Shown here one piece after another: positions 52,449 to 63,070 of a stretch of DNA of 64,000 bases. The DNA is from CAZUYC01 sp964624475 (lineage in GTDB: Bacteria; Myxococcota_A; UBA9160; SMWR01): positions 1-64,000 of the forward strand of contig CAZUYC010000096.1 of NCBI GenBank assembly GCA_964624475.1, in the 5' to 3' direction. Each line of letters opens with the position of its first letter. Positions within the stretch are counted from its first letter, which is position 1. The notes below the pieces were generated by a model that worked only from the letters and a program-made list of their open reading frames with translations, was not told the DNA's origin and did no database searches. The position numbers were made by a program, and so were the translations under genes.

Positions 52449-53351
52449 ATGAGTGGCTCCCCGGCCACCCTGCCGCCCCTGCACAGCTGGCTGCCGCTCG
52501 TGCGGCGGGCCATCGACGAGGACCTCGGCCCCGGCGACGTCACGAGCGCCCTGGTGGTGGAGGCGGGGCGGCGGGGCGCGGCGCGCATCGAGGCGCGCCA
52601 GGCGCTCGTCGTCTGCGGGCTCGGCGTCGCCGAGGTGGTCTTCCGCGAGCTCGATGCGGGAGCCGGTTTCGAGGCGCGCTGCCGGGATGGAGATCGCGTA
52701 GGGCCGGGAGCTCCGCTCGCCGACGTCTCTGGCGACCTGCGGGCGATCCTCGCCGCCGAGCGCACCGCGCTCAACTTCCTCGGACGCCTGTGCGGCATCG
52801 CGACCCTGACCCGCCGCTTCGTCGACGCCGTGGCCACCACCGGCGCGCGGATCGTCGACACGCGCAAGACCCTCCCCGGCTGGCGCCTGCTCGACAAGTA
52901 CGCGACCGCCGTCGGCGGGGCGACGAACCATCGCGTCGGGCTCTTCGACGGGATCCTGCTCAAGGACAACCACCTGGCCCTCGCCGGCGGCGTCGGCCCG
53001 GCGCTCCGCAGAGCCCGCGCCGCAGCGCCGGCGGGCCTGCGCATCCAGGTGGAGGTCGAGAGCGAGGCGGATGCGCTCGCCGCCCTCGACGCGGGCGCCG
53101 ACTTCCTGCTCCTCGACAACCGCACGCCCGAAGAGCTCGAGCGCATCGTGAAGGGCGTCGCCGGGCGGGCCCTGCTCGAGGCCTCCGGAGGGGTTGCGCT
53201 CGAGAACGTACGCGCCGTGGCGGCCACCGGGGTCGACCGGATCTCGATCGGGGCCCTCACCCACTCCGCCCCGAACGCCGACGTCGCGATGGAGATCGCG
53301 GAGCAAGCCAGCGAAGAGCGGAGGGATCGGCGCGGGGGTGCCGCGCGGTGA
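52449..53351 (+). CDS. nadC: NadC, nicotinate-nucleotide pyrophosphorylase (quinolinate phosphoribosyltransferase)
   Basis: A 300-residue enzyme making nicotinate mononucleotide from quinolinate in NAD synthesis. Motifs include DTRKTLPGWRLLDKYA, GGATNHRVGLFDGILLKDNH and the LLLDN and GVDRISIGALTHS phosphate-binding parts. ATG at 52449 or a GTG two codons earlier; no clear ribosome site. First of the nadC-birA-coaX-EF-G-like operon, all with overlapping ends. Confidence 0.95.
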   Translation: MSGSPATLPPLHSWLPLVRRAIDEDLGPGDVTSALVVEAGRRGAARIEARQALVVCGLGVAEVVFRELDAGAGFEARCRDGDRVGPGAPLADVSGDLRAILAAERTALNFLGRLCGIATLTRRFVDAVATTGARIVDTRKTLPGWRLLDKYATAVGGATNHRVGLFDGILLKDNHLALAGGVGPALRRARAAAPAGLRIQVEVESEADALAALDAGADFLLLDNRTPEELERIVKGVAGRALLEASGGVALENVRAVAATGVDRISIGALTHSAPNADVAMEIAEQASEERRDRRGGAAR

Positions 53352-54342
53352 AGGGCGGCCCGGCGCGCGTGCTCGACTCCCTGCGCCGCGCCGAGGGCCG
53401 TGTCTGCTCCGGAGCGCAACTTTCCACCGACCAGGGCGTCTCCCGCGCCCAGATCTGGAAGCACGTCGAGGCGCTGCGCGGTCACGGCTACCGGATCGAG
53501 GCCGTCCCGGGCGGCGGCTACCGGCTCTGCGCGGCGCCCGACCGCCTCTACCCGGAGGAGATCCAGGCCGGCCTCGACACCCGCTGGCTCGCCCGCGAGA
53601 TTCGCTGGTTCGACGCGATCGACTCGACCAACCGCGTCGCGCTCGAGCTGGCGCGCGCGGGCGCGCAGCACGGCACCACCGTCGTCGCCGAGGGCCAGAC
53701 GGCCGGTCGCGGGCGCCTCGGCCGCTCCTTCTTCTCGCCGCCGTACCTGAACCTCTACACCTCGATCGTGCTGCGGCCGCGCCTCGCCACGGCCGAGGCG
53801 CCCACCTGGATCCTCGCCTCCGCCAGCGCCGTCGCCGAGGCGATCGCCGAGACGGTGGAGGGTCCGGACGCGGTCGAGATCAAGTGGCCCAACGACGTCC
53901 TGCTCGGCGGGAGGAAGACCTGCGGGATCCTGATGGAGCTCGGCGCCGAGGCCAGTCGCGTGGCCTTCCTCGTGCTCGGGATCGGGGTGAACCTGAACGT
54001 CGATCGCGCCGAGTTCCCCGAGGAGTTCCGCGCCCACGCGACGAGCCTCGCCTCCCACACGGGCCGCCGCATCGATCGCGCGACCTTCGCGCGCTGCCTC
54101 TACCATCGGCTGGAGCGGACGCTCGACGCCTGCGCCCAGGGAGGCTTCGCGGCCGTGCGCGGCGGCTTCGAGGCGCGCTTCCGGATGCCCGGCCAACGCG
54201 TCCGCGTGCAGGAGCTCGACGGCTCCGACATCGCGGGGATCGCGCTCGGCATCGACGCCGACGGGGCCCTCCGCGTCCGACGCGACGACGGCCGCGAGGT
54301 GCGCGTCGTCGCCGGCGACGTGACGATCGCGAAGGAGGGTGC

Positions 54343-54346
<4 letters not shown>
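53348..54346 (+). CDS. birA: BirA, biotin-protein ligase with HTH domain
   Basis: A 332-residue bifunctional protein. Residues 1-60 form a winged HTH (QGVSRAQIWKHVEALRGHGY), and the ligase has the GRGRLGR adenylation loop and KWPNDVLLGG. Class II BirA both biotinylates carboxylase carriers and represses biotin genes. GTG start overlaps nadC stop. Not linked to biotin genes here, as often in deltaproteobacteria. Confidence 0.93.
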
Positions 54347-55163
<817 letters not shown>

Positions 55164-55167
<4 letters not shown>

Positions 55168-57227
55168 AGAACACCAAGCCGAGCGAGACCTACAACTTCG
55201 CCCTCATCGGACATGCCGCGGACGGCAAGACCTCGCTCGGCGAGGCGATCCTGCACGCGGCGGGCGCGCGCAACACGCTCGGCCGGGTGACCGACGGGAC
55301 GTCGTGCCTGAACCACCTGCCGGAGGAGAAGGAGCGCCACCACACGATCAGCTCGGCGATCTACGCCTTCGACTGGAACGGCCGACACCTGACCCTCGTC
55401 GACACCCCCGGCGACTCGAACTTCCAGGCCGAGGGCCGGATCGCGCTGCACGCCCTCGACGGCGCCGTGCTCGTCGTCTCCGCCGTCGGCGGCGCCCGGG
55501 TGGGGACCCAGCGCATGTACGCGGCGGCGAAGACGCTCGGCATGCCCGTCGTGGCCTTCGTGAGCGGGATCGATCGGGAGCACGCCCGCTTCGACGCGGC
55601 GGTCGAGTCCCTGCGCGGGCTCGAGGCGAACCCGGTCGTGCTCGCGCTCCCCATCGGCACCGAGACGAGGGCGCGCGGGGTCGTCGACCTTCTCGCGATG
55701 CGGGCGCGGACGCCCCGGGGCGACGAGGAGATCCCGCCCGAGCTCGCCGACCCGGCCCGGGTCGCGCGCGAGAAGCTCGTCGAGGCGGTCGCCGAGTGCG
55801 ACGACGCCCTGCTCGAGAAGTACCTCGAGTCCGGCGAGATCGGCGAGGACGACCTGAAGCGCGGCCTCGTCGCCGGCACGCGCAGCGGGCGCCTCGTGCC
55901 CGTGCTCTGCGGCTCGGGCACGGGCGAGCTCGGCATCGCGTCGCTCCTCGACGCCGTCGGCGGGATCCTGCCCTCGGCGGAGGCGCGGGGCGCCTGGCCC
56001 GCGCGCGACGCGAGCGGCGCCGAGATCCAGGTCGAGCCGAGCCCCGACGCGCCCTTCTCGGCACGCATCTTCAAGACGATCATCGACCGCTACGCCGGGA
56101 CGCTCTCCGTGATGCGCATCGTCTCGGGTCGGCTCTCGCCCGACAGCGCCCTGCTCGACGCGACGGCCGACCACCGCGAGCGCGTCGGCAAGCTGCTGCT
56201 GCTGCGCGGCGAGGAGCACGTCGACGTCCCGGAGGCGGGGCCTGGCGACGTCGTCGCCGTGGCCAAGCTCAAGTCGGCCCGCACCGGGCACGCGCTCACG
56301 AGCGAGAAGGGCGGCATCCATCTCGCGGAGATCCCGATCCCGCAGGGCGTGATCTCGTACGCGATCCAGCCGCGGTCCAAGGCCGACGAGGACAAGGTCT
56401 ACTCGTCGCTCGGCCGGCTCGTGGAGGAGGACCCCACGCTGCACCTCGGCCGCGAAGCCTCGACGGGCGAGTTCCTGCTCTCGGGCATGGGCGAGCTGCA
56501 CGTGCGCATCACGGTCGCGAAGCTGCGCCGGATGTTCGGGGTCGACGTCGATCTGAAGCGCCCGAAGGTGCCCTATCGCGAGACCATCACCCGGCGCGCC
56601 GAGAACGTGGAGGGCAAGCTCAAGAAGCAGACCGGGGGCAAGGGCATGTTCGGCGTCTGCTATCTCACGGTGGAGCCGAAGCCCCGCGGGGAAGGCGTCG
56701 AGTTCGCCGACGAGATCGTCGGCGGCTCGATCCCGCGCAACCTGATCCCGGCCGTCGAGAAGGGCGTGATCGAGGCCTGCGCGGCCGGCCCCCTGGCCGG
56801 CTTCCCCGTGGTCGACCTCCGCGTGCGCTGCATCGACGGCAAGCACCATGCGGTGGATTCGAACGAAATGGCCTTCAAGCTCGCGGGATCCTTTGGCTTC
56901 AAGGCTGCGGTGGAAAAGGCCCACCCAACGCTCCTCGAGCCGATCATGAAGGTCGAGATCGTGTCTCCCAGCGAGTTCGTCGGAGACATCCTCGGCGACG
57001 TCTCCGCGCGCCGGGGGCGCGTCCAGTCCAGCGAGTCCCGGGGTTCGTCCCAGGTCATTCAGGCGCAGGTCCCGATGGCCGAAATGCTGGAGTACGCGAG
57101 CGCCCTGACCAGCCTCACCGGGGGCCAGGGCGAGTTTCACATGGAGTTCTCGCATTACGACGAGGCTCCAGCGCAGGTGAAGGAAAAGGTCATCGCCGAG
57201 GCCCACGCGGCCCGGGCCGCCTCCTAG
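55164..57227 (+). CDS. EF-G-like translational GTPase with altered G4 motif
   Basis: A 687-residue EF-G paralogue (FusA2 type) with domains I-V in order and the usual length. P-loop GHAADGKT is at 16-23 and DTPG at 80-83. The G4 motif, normally NKxD, reads SGID at 134-137. Domain IV to V is complete (MKVEIVSPSEFVGDILGDV, EMLEYASALTSLTGGQGEF). G4 loss may change nucleotide preference or GTPase behaviour. GTG start with AGGAGAGG upstream; it overlaps coaX. Confidence 0.9.
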
Positions 57228-57299
57228 CCGGCCCGACGGCTCGGCCTCGGCGCGGCCGGGCGCGTGTCCCGGCGTGCCGATCGGGGAGCCGTGCCCGTG

Positions 57300-58367
57300 A
57301 TGGAGCAGCCGCAGAGGATCCGGGTCGCGCTCTCGCCGCAGGCGGAGCGCTACGCGAGGCGTGACGCGCCGCGCGAGGCGCGCCTGATGGCCGCCCGGGG
57401 CGCCCTGCCGCTGCCGCCCGTCGAGCTCGCGACGCTGCTCTTCGCCCTGATGCACGACCCCGACGCCGAGGTGAAGGGGATCGCGCGCGACAGCCTCGAG
57501 CGGCTTCCCGACGGCGTCTGCCAGGCGGTGCTCTCCGGGGACGTGCACCCGGCGATCCTCTCCCACTTGGCCGCCGCCTTTCGCGACCGCGAGGACCGCA
57601 CCGAGCGGATCGCGCTGAACCCCGCCGCGGACGATGCCACGCTCGCCTTCCTCGCGAGCCTCCCGAGCAAGCGCGTGGTGGACATCGTCTCGAACAACCA
57701 GGAGCGCATGCTGCGCGCGCCGGAGATCGTGGACGCGCTAGGCTCGAACCCGCTCACGGGCCGCTCGGTGATCGAACGCATCCTCGCCTTCGTGGGCGAG
57801 GACGCGGCCCGGGAGGCCGCCGGGGACGGCGAGGTCCTCGACCGCGATGCCGAGGCCGCCCTGCGCGCCGTGCTCGGCGAGGACCTCGGCCGCTTCGCCC
57901 GCTCGCTCGTGGAGGAGCCCGCCGAGCCGGCCGCGGGCAAGGCGACCGGCGAGATCGTGAACCTCTACGCCCTGATCCAGAAGATGTCGGTCTACCAGAA
58001 GATCAAGCTCGCGCGCCTCGGCAACCGCGAGGCGCGCGGGCTGCTGGTGCGCGACCGCAACAAGGTCGTGGCGGTCGCCGCGATCCTCTCCCCCAAGCTC
58101 ACGGACAACGAGATCGCCGCGATCGCGCAGTCGCGCAACGTCGGCGACGAGGTGCTGCGCATCGTCGCGAACAACCGCCAGTGGACGCGCAACTACAAGA
58201 TCAAGCGGGCGCTGGCCTCGAACCCGAAGACGCCGCAGCCGCTCGCGATCGGCTTCGTGAGCCAGCTTCACGACAGCGACATGCTGTCGCTGATGAAGAG
58301 CAAGGACGTGCCGTCGGCGATCGCGACGCACGCGCGCCGGATGCTGACCAAGAAGGGGAAGCTCTAG
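57300..58367 (+). CDS. Helical-repeat (HEAT-like) protein upstream of MglA-like GTPase
   Basis: A 355-residue soluble protein built of repeated helical segments, with hydrophobic patterns such as DPDAEVKGIARDSLERLP and NKVVAVAAILSPKLTDNEI, and SRNVGDEVLRIVANNRQW. HEAT or DUF2336-like repeats are probable. It ends KKGKL directly before the MglA-like ATG with no gap. The conserved layout suggests it acts with the GTPase. No enzyme motif is visible. ATG at 57300 has GGGGAGCC upstream. Confidence 0.65.
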   Translation: MEQPQRIRVALSPQAERYARRDAPREARLMAARGALPLPPVELATLLFALMHDPDAEVKGIARDSLERLPDGVCQAVLSGDVHPAILSHLAAAFRDREDRTERIALNPAADDATLAFLASLPSKRVVDIVSNNQERMLRAPEIVDALGSNPLTGRSVIERILAFVGEDAAREAAGDGEVLDRDAEAALRAVLGEDLGRFARSLVEEPAEPAAGKATGEIVNLYALIQKMSVYQKIKLARLGNREARGLLVRDRNKVVAVAAILSPKLTDNEIAAIAQSRNVGDEVLRIVANNRQWTRNYKIKRALASNPKTPQPLAIGFVSQLHDSDMLSLMKSKDVPSAIATHARRMLTKKGKL

Positions 58368-59336
58368 ATGCCCGAGGGGAGCCGCGACATGGCCGAGGTC
58401 AACGCCCGCATCGTCTACTGGGGCAGCCAGGGGGCCGGCAAGTCCCAGAACCTGCGCGCCGCCTTCGCGAAGCTGCGCCCCGACCATCGCGGCGAGGTCA
58501 AGCAGGTGCCGACGCGCATCGATCCCAGCGTAGGCTACGAGGTGCTGCCGATCTCGCTCGGGGAGATCGCGGGCGTGCGCACGCAGCTCGAGCTGATCGC
58601 GGTGCCCGGGCAGCGCGAGCAGATCCCGACCCGCAAGCAGCTCCTCGACCAGGTCGACGGGCTCGTCTTCGTGGCCGACGCGCGCGCGGAGCGGGCCGAG
58701 GCGAACCTCGCCGCGTTGCGCGAGCTGCGCCAGGGGCTCGCCGCCTACGGCCGCAGCCTCGAGCAGGTTCCGCTCGTCGTCCAGTACAACAAGCGCGACC
58801 TCGCCGACCCCTACGCGATCGAAGCGCTCCACCGCCGCCTCGGGCTCGGCAGCACCCCCGTCTTCGAGGCGGTGGCGACCCAGGGCACCGGAGTGCTGCA
58901 GACGCTCTCGACGATCTCGAAGCGGGTGATCCGCGCGTTGCGCGACCAGGCCCTGGGGGCCGCGCCCGCGCCGGCGCCCCCGGAAGCCGAGCCGTCCCCG
59001 GCCGCGCCGGCGACGCCGGTCGAGCGCATGGAGCGCGCGATCCTGACCGAGGCGGAGCACCCCGAGGCCCCGGCGGCGGCCGCGGCAAGGCAAAGCGCGG
59101 AGGCACTCCTGGCGTCCAACTGGCAGGGCGCTTCCGGGGAGATCGAGCGCGCGGGCGGCGTGCGCCTCGGACCCGACCTGACCATCGTCTCGGTGGGAGC
59201 GGCCGTGCGCAGCGGCGATCGCGAAGTCGCCGTCCCGCTCGTGCTCGGTGACGCGAGCGGTAGGACGGGCACGCTGCTGCTCACGCTGCGCCTCGACGCG
59301 CTGACCGAGCCCGGCGAGGACGAGGTCTCCGTCTGA
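58368..59336 (+). CDS. MglA-like small GTPase with C-terminal extension
   Basis: A 322-residue protein. Residues 10-190 are Ras-like of the MglA family: P-loop GSQGAGKS (19-26), VPGQ (79-82) and QYNKRDL (139-145). An Ala/Pro-rich linker and a final domain of about 100 residues, not found in Myxococcus MglA (195 residues), follow. MglA sets cell polarity for pilus and gliding motility. The ATG is immediately after the upstream stop, and GGGGAAG precedes it. No MglB is present. Confidence 0.87.
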   Translation: MPEGSRDMAEVNARIVYWGSQGAGKSQNLRAAFAKLRPDHRGEVKQVPTRIDPSVGYEVLPISLGEIAGVRTQLELIAVPGQREQIPTRKQLLDQVDGLVFVADARAERAEANLAALRELRQGLAAYGRSLEQVPLVVQYNKRDLADPYAIEALHRRLGLGSTPVFEAVATQGTGVLQTLSTISKRVIRALRDQALGAAPAPAPPEAEPSPAAPATPVERMERAILTEAEHPEAPAAAAARQSAEALLASNWQGASGEIERAGGVRLGPDLTIVSVGAAVRSGDREVAVPLVLGDASGRTGTLLLTLRLDALTEPGEDEVSV

Positions 59337-61624
59337 TGCGAAAGCGCATCGCGATCTACGGGTCGAGCGAGGAAACGCTCCAGCTGATCCCGCTGCTCGC
59401 CGCGAACCCCGACGTCGAGATCGCCGGCATCTGGGACGCGGACCCGGCGGCCTTCGCCGCGCGCCTCGCGGTCATCGCGCCGCGCGCCGCCGCGGGGATC
59501 GAGAGCTGGCTGGTCGACGACCCGGCGTCCTTCGCCCGCGATCCGAATCTCTACGCCGTGATCGACGCGAGCGGCGGCTCGGCCTTCGCGGAGCGCTTCC
59601 CCGAGGCCGCCGAGCGCGGCGTGCAGATCGTCTCGCCGCTCACCGCCCGCCTGCTCTGGGGCTACGGCGCGCCCGCCGCCGACCGCAAGCTCGAGGTGCT
59701 CGGCGCCCTCCAGGAGGTCGTCGAGTCCTACAACCTGACGGTCGACACCGACGAGCTCTTCGAGCGCATGCTCGAGATCGCGCTCGGCGTCACGGGAGCC
59801 GAGGGCGGCTCGCTGATGCTGCTCGACGCGGAGGCGCGCGAGCTGCGCGTGCGGGTGGCGGTGGGGGTCGAGCCGGAGCTCTGGCCGAAGATCCGCGTGC
59901 CGCTCGGAGAGGGGATCGCGGGCCGGGTCGCGGCCGAGGCCAGGCCGCTGCGCCTGCGCGGCAAGGCGGATCGCCAGGCCTTCCGGATCGTCCGCGAGCG
60001 GCTCGACGTCGAGTCGGCGCTCTGCGTGCCGCTCGTCCACGAGGGGCGCGTGCTCGGCGTGCTGAACCTCCACCACACGAGCCGGCCCGACGCCTTCGGC
60101 GACGCCGACCTCGAGTTCGCCGAGCAGCTCGCCGCGCTCGACGCGCAGATCATCGCGCGGGCCCAGGAGCACGAGGCGCTGCGCAGCCAGGCCGCCCGCT
60201 ACGAGGCCGTGAAGGAGGTGCACCGCATCCTCGGCGCGCGCGATCCCCTGCCGGCGCGCCTGGCCTCGCTCTGCCGCTTCGTCGCGGCACGCGCCGGGGA
60301 CGGCATCGCCACGCTCTACCTCTACGACCCCGACGAAAACGAGCTGCGGCTCGCCGCGAGCTCGCTCGCGGGCGGCGGCTTCGGCGAGGAGTACCGCATC
60401 CCGATGAACCACGGGATCGACGGCGGCGCGGCGGCGCGGCGCAAGCCCGCCTTCCTGAGCCAGTCCGACGGCACCCTCGCCTACGCGGCCCTCCCGCTGC
60501 TCGCCGGCGACGCGCTCGCGGGGCTGCTCTCGTTGCAGTCCGGGCCCGGCGCGCCGCGCGGGCGCGCCGCGCAGGAGACGCTGCTCGAGGTCGCCGCCGC
60601 GGCCGCGCAGGAGATCGCGACCGAGCGGGGGCGCGAGAGCATTACCCTGCGGGCGACCAAGGCCAGCGCGATCAACGAGGCGGGGATCCGCATGATCGCG
60701 GCGCGCGATCCGGCCGAGGTGCTGCGGCTCGCGACGTCCTCGGCGGCGATGGTCCTCGAGGCCGACCACGCCGTGCTGCGCCTCGAGGACGAGGAGACGC
60801 GCCGCTACGCGATCCGGTCCTACTTCGGCTCCGCGGACGGCCGGCTCCAAGAGAAGCTCTTCCGGCTCGACAAGCAGGTCTCGGTGGACGTGATCAAGCG
60901 GCGCGGGGCCTTCCACGTGCGCAGCGTCGCCGAGGATGCGCGGCTGCGGGACTTCGGCACCGACGTGCGGTCGCTCGTCGCGGCGCCGCTCCGGCGCGCC
61001 GGGCGCATCGTCGGCACGCTCGCCCTCTACGACAAGGTCTCGAGCGACCGCCTGGTATCCGGGAGCTTCGGCGCCGAGGACCTGACCCTCTTCACCAAGT
61101 TCACCTCCTACGTCGAGCAGGCGGTTGCGAACGCGCTCGAGCACGCCCACGCCCGTCGCTTCCAGAACTTCGACGAGGAGACGGGGCTGCCGAACGCCGC
61201 CTACGTCAGCAAGCGCATCGACGAGGAGCTCGCCCGCGCCAACCCGCGCCAGGACGCCCTCGCGATCGCGATCTGCCGGATCGAGAACCTGCGCGAGATC
61301 GAGAACCAGACCGACTCCGCCCACCTGCGCCGCGTGCTCCAGCGCACCGCCGACGGCCTGCGGGCGCACGTGCGCGACTTCGACGTCGCGGCGCGCACCG
61401 GCGAGGACGAGTTCACGGTGCTCCTGCCCGAGCCGGGCGTGGCCGGCGGCGAGCGCGTCTTCGCCCTCGCGCGCGGCGTCGCCGAGCACGTCGCGCGCGA
61501 CGACGAGCTGAACCTGCCCGTGCGCGTGGCCCTCGCCTTCGGCTACGCGCTGCACCCCGAGGAGGGCCGCGACCGCGAAACCCTGCTCGCGCGCGCCCGC
61601 GAGGCGCGCATCCGGATGGTGTAG
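59336..61624 (+). CDS. Rossmann-GAF-GAF-GAF-degenerate GGDEF signalling protein
   Basis: A 762-residue cytoplasmic protein. Residues 1-120 resemble a Rossmann NAD-binding fold (IAIYGSSEETLQLIPLL, IAGIWDAD). Three GAF domains lie at about 135-285, 300-425 and 445-595. The C-terminal 165 residues have a GGDEF-like fold with signature RTGEDEF in place of GGDEF, so cyclase activity is uncertain. ATG overlaps the GTPase gene by one base, so it forms one operon with the helical and GTPase proteins. Confidence 0.82.
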   Translation: MRKRIAIYGSSEETLQLIPLLAANPDVEIAGIWDADPAAFAARLAVIAPRAAAGIESWLVDDPASFARDPNLYAVIDASGGSAFAERFPEAAERGVQIVSPLTARLLWGYGAPAADRKLEVLGALQEVVESYNLTVDTDELFERMLEIALGVTGAEGGSLMLLDAEARELRVRVAVGVEPELWPKIRVPLGEGIAGRVAAEARPLRLRGKADRQAFRIVRERLDVESALCVPLVHEGRVLGVLNLHHTSRPDAFGDADLEFAEQLAALDAQIIARAQEHEALRSQAARYEAVKEVHRILGARDPLPARLASLCRFVAARAGDGIATLYLYDPDENELRLAASSLAGGGFGEEYRIPMNHGIDGGAAARRKPAFLSQSDGTLAYAALPLLAGDALAGLLSLQSGPGAPRGRAAQETLLEVAAAAAQEIATERGRESITLRATKASAINEAGIRMIAARDPAEVLRLATSSAAMVLEADHAVLRLEDEETRRYAIRSYFGSADGRLQEKLFRLDKQVSVDVIKRRGAFHVRSVAEDARLRDFGTDVRSLVAAPLRRAGRIVGTLALYDKVSSDRLVSGSFGAEDLTLFTKFTSYVEQAVANALEHAHARRFQNFDEETGLPNAAYVSKRIDEELARANPRQDALAIAICRIENLREIENQTDSAHLRRVLQRTADGLRAHVRDFDVAARTGEDEFTVLLPEPGVAGGERVFALARGVAEHVARDDELNLPVRVALAFGYALHPEEGRDRETLLARAREARIRMV

Positions 61625-61625
61625 C

Positions 61626-61927
61626 CGCGGGATACCCGCCGCGCGGGCGCAGGCCACGCAGAGGGTCCGGAAGCCTCCCGAGGCGCGTGCCGAAGGTGCG
61701 GTCGAGCACCGCCCGGAAGACGTTCACGAGGCTCAGGTCGGGATCGATGGGGAGCGCGCCTCGATCGGGCAGGCGCACCGCAGCCAGGACCCCCATCGCC
61801 TGCCAGCCGTAGATCCGCCGGACGTGCTCCCAGGCATCGCTCGGGTACTCGAGGTAGGCGCCGACGGCCGCGAAGAACAGGAAGAGCGCCGTGAAGAAGC
61901 AGCCGTCTGCGAGGCGGAGGCGACCGC
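61626..61927 (-). other. Open frame without start, possible relic of a membrane protein
   Basis: In the 308-bp gap before ald, the minus strand has an open frame reading RLRLADGCFFTALFLFFAAVG, shown as FFTALFLFFAAVGAYLEYPS, then DAWEHVRRIYGWQ. The hydrophobic helix and the YPSDAWEHV motif look like the start of a glycan-related membrane protein. No ATG, GTG or TTG precedes the helix, and the frame runs antisense into the GAF gene. It is either a decayed 5' end or chance. Confidence 0.3.
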
Positions 61928-61932
61928 GTGAG

Positions 61933-63042
61933 CTAGGCGGCGGGCGCCAGCGGCCGCCAGGGAAGGCCCAGCGACTCCGCGACGCCCCGGCAGACTACGT
62001 CCCCGCGCCAGACGTTGGCGCCGTGCGCGAGCGCCGGATCCGAGCGCACGGCCTTCTCCACCCCGAGCTCCGCCATGCGCAGCACGTAGGGGAGGGTCGT
62101 GTTGGTGAGCGCGAAGGTCGAGGTGCGCGGGACCGCGCCGGGCATGTTGGTGACGCCGTAGTGGGTCACTCCGTGCACGACGTAGGTCGGCGCCGAGTGG
62201 GTGGTGGGGCGGATCGTCTCGACGCAGCCGCCCTGGTCGACGGCGACGTCGGCGATCACCGAGCCCGGCTGCATGGCGCGCACCATCGGCTCCGTCACGA
62301 TCTTCGGCGCACGGCGTCCGGAGAGGTAGACCCCCCCGATCACGAGGTCGCTCGCCACCACCGAGCGCTCGACGTTCGGGGGGTTCGAGTAGAGCGTGTT
62401 GAGCTCGCCGCGGAAAATGTCGTAGAGATAGGTGAGGCGGCGCAGGTCGATGTCGAGCACGTCGACCTCGGCGCCGAGGGCGTGCGCCACGCGCACCGCG
62501 TTGATGCCGACCGTGCCCGCGCCGAGCACGGTGACGCGGCCGCGGGGGACGCCGGGGACGCCGCCGAGCAGGAGCCCCTTCCCGCCGCGGTCCTTCTGGA
62601 GCAGCGTGACGCCGATCTGCACCGCGAGCCGTCCGGCCACCTCGCTCATCGGCGCGAGCACGGGGAACGCGCCCTCGGGGCTGCGGATCGTCTCGTAGGC
62701 GATCGCGATCGTGCCGGCCTCGAGCAAGCCGGCCGCCACCTCCGGCGCCGCGGCGAGGTGCAGGTAGCAGAAGAGCGCCTGCCCCGGCCGCAGCCGCGCG
62801 ATCTCCTCCGGCTGCGGCTCCTTCACCTTGACGACGAGCTCCGACTCGCCCCAGACTTCCGCCGCGCCGACGAGCCGCGCGCCCGCGGCCGCGTACTGCG
62901 CGTCGGCGAAGCCGCTGCCCTCCCCTGCCCCTCGCTCGACGAGCACCGCGTGCCCGCCCGCGGCGAGCGGCCGCACCCCGTCGGGCACCATCCCGACCCG
63001 GTACTCCTGGTCCTTCCGCTCGCGCGGCACGCCGATGCGCAT
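61933..63042 (-). CDS. ald: Alanine dehydrogenase
   Basis: A 369-residue enzyme converting alanine to pyruvate and ammonia with NAD+. The start MRIGVPRERKDQEYRVGMVPDG, shown as MRIGVPRERKDQEYRVG, is typical; the Rossmann motif VLGAGTVGINAVRVAHALGA and catalytic region PSVIADVAVDQGG-like (GSVIADVAVDQGGCVET) are present. The second ATG (63042) has GGGGAGGA at 6 bases and is preferred over the ATG at 63048. Confidence 0.94.
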   Translation of the reverse strand: MRIGVPRERKDQEYRVGMVPDGVRPLAAGGHAVLVERGAGEGSGFADAQYAAAGARLVGAAEVWGESELVVKVKEPQPEEIARLRPGQALFCYLHLAAAPEVAAGLLEAGTIAIAYETIRSPEGAFPVLAPMSEVAGRLAVQIGVTLLQKDRGGKGLLLGGVPGVPRGRVTVLGAGTVGINAVRVAHALGAEVDVLDIDLRRLTYLYDIFRGELNTLYSNPPNVERSVVASDLVIGGVYLSGRRAPKIVTEPMVRAMQPGSVIADVAVDQGGCVETIRPTTHSAPTYVVHGVTHYGVTNMPGAVPRTSTFALTNTTLPYVLRMAELGVEKAVRSDPALAHGANVWRGDVVCRGVAESLGLPWRPLAPAA

Positions 63043-63070
63043 GGGCATTCCTCCCCCTGGACGACGCCGG

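Noticed and set aside
61413..61796. Minus-strand frame starting at ATG 61796 as a gene
   Set aside because: More than half runs antisense to the GAF/GGDEF gene as arginine-rich text; only the upstream part has coding character, reported as a relic.
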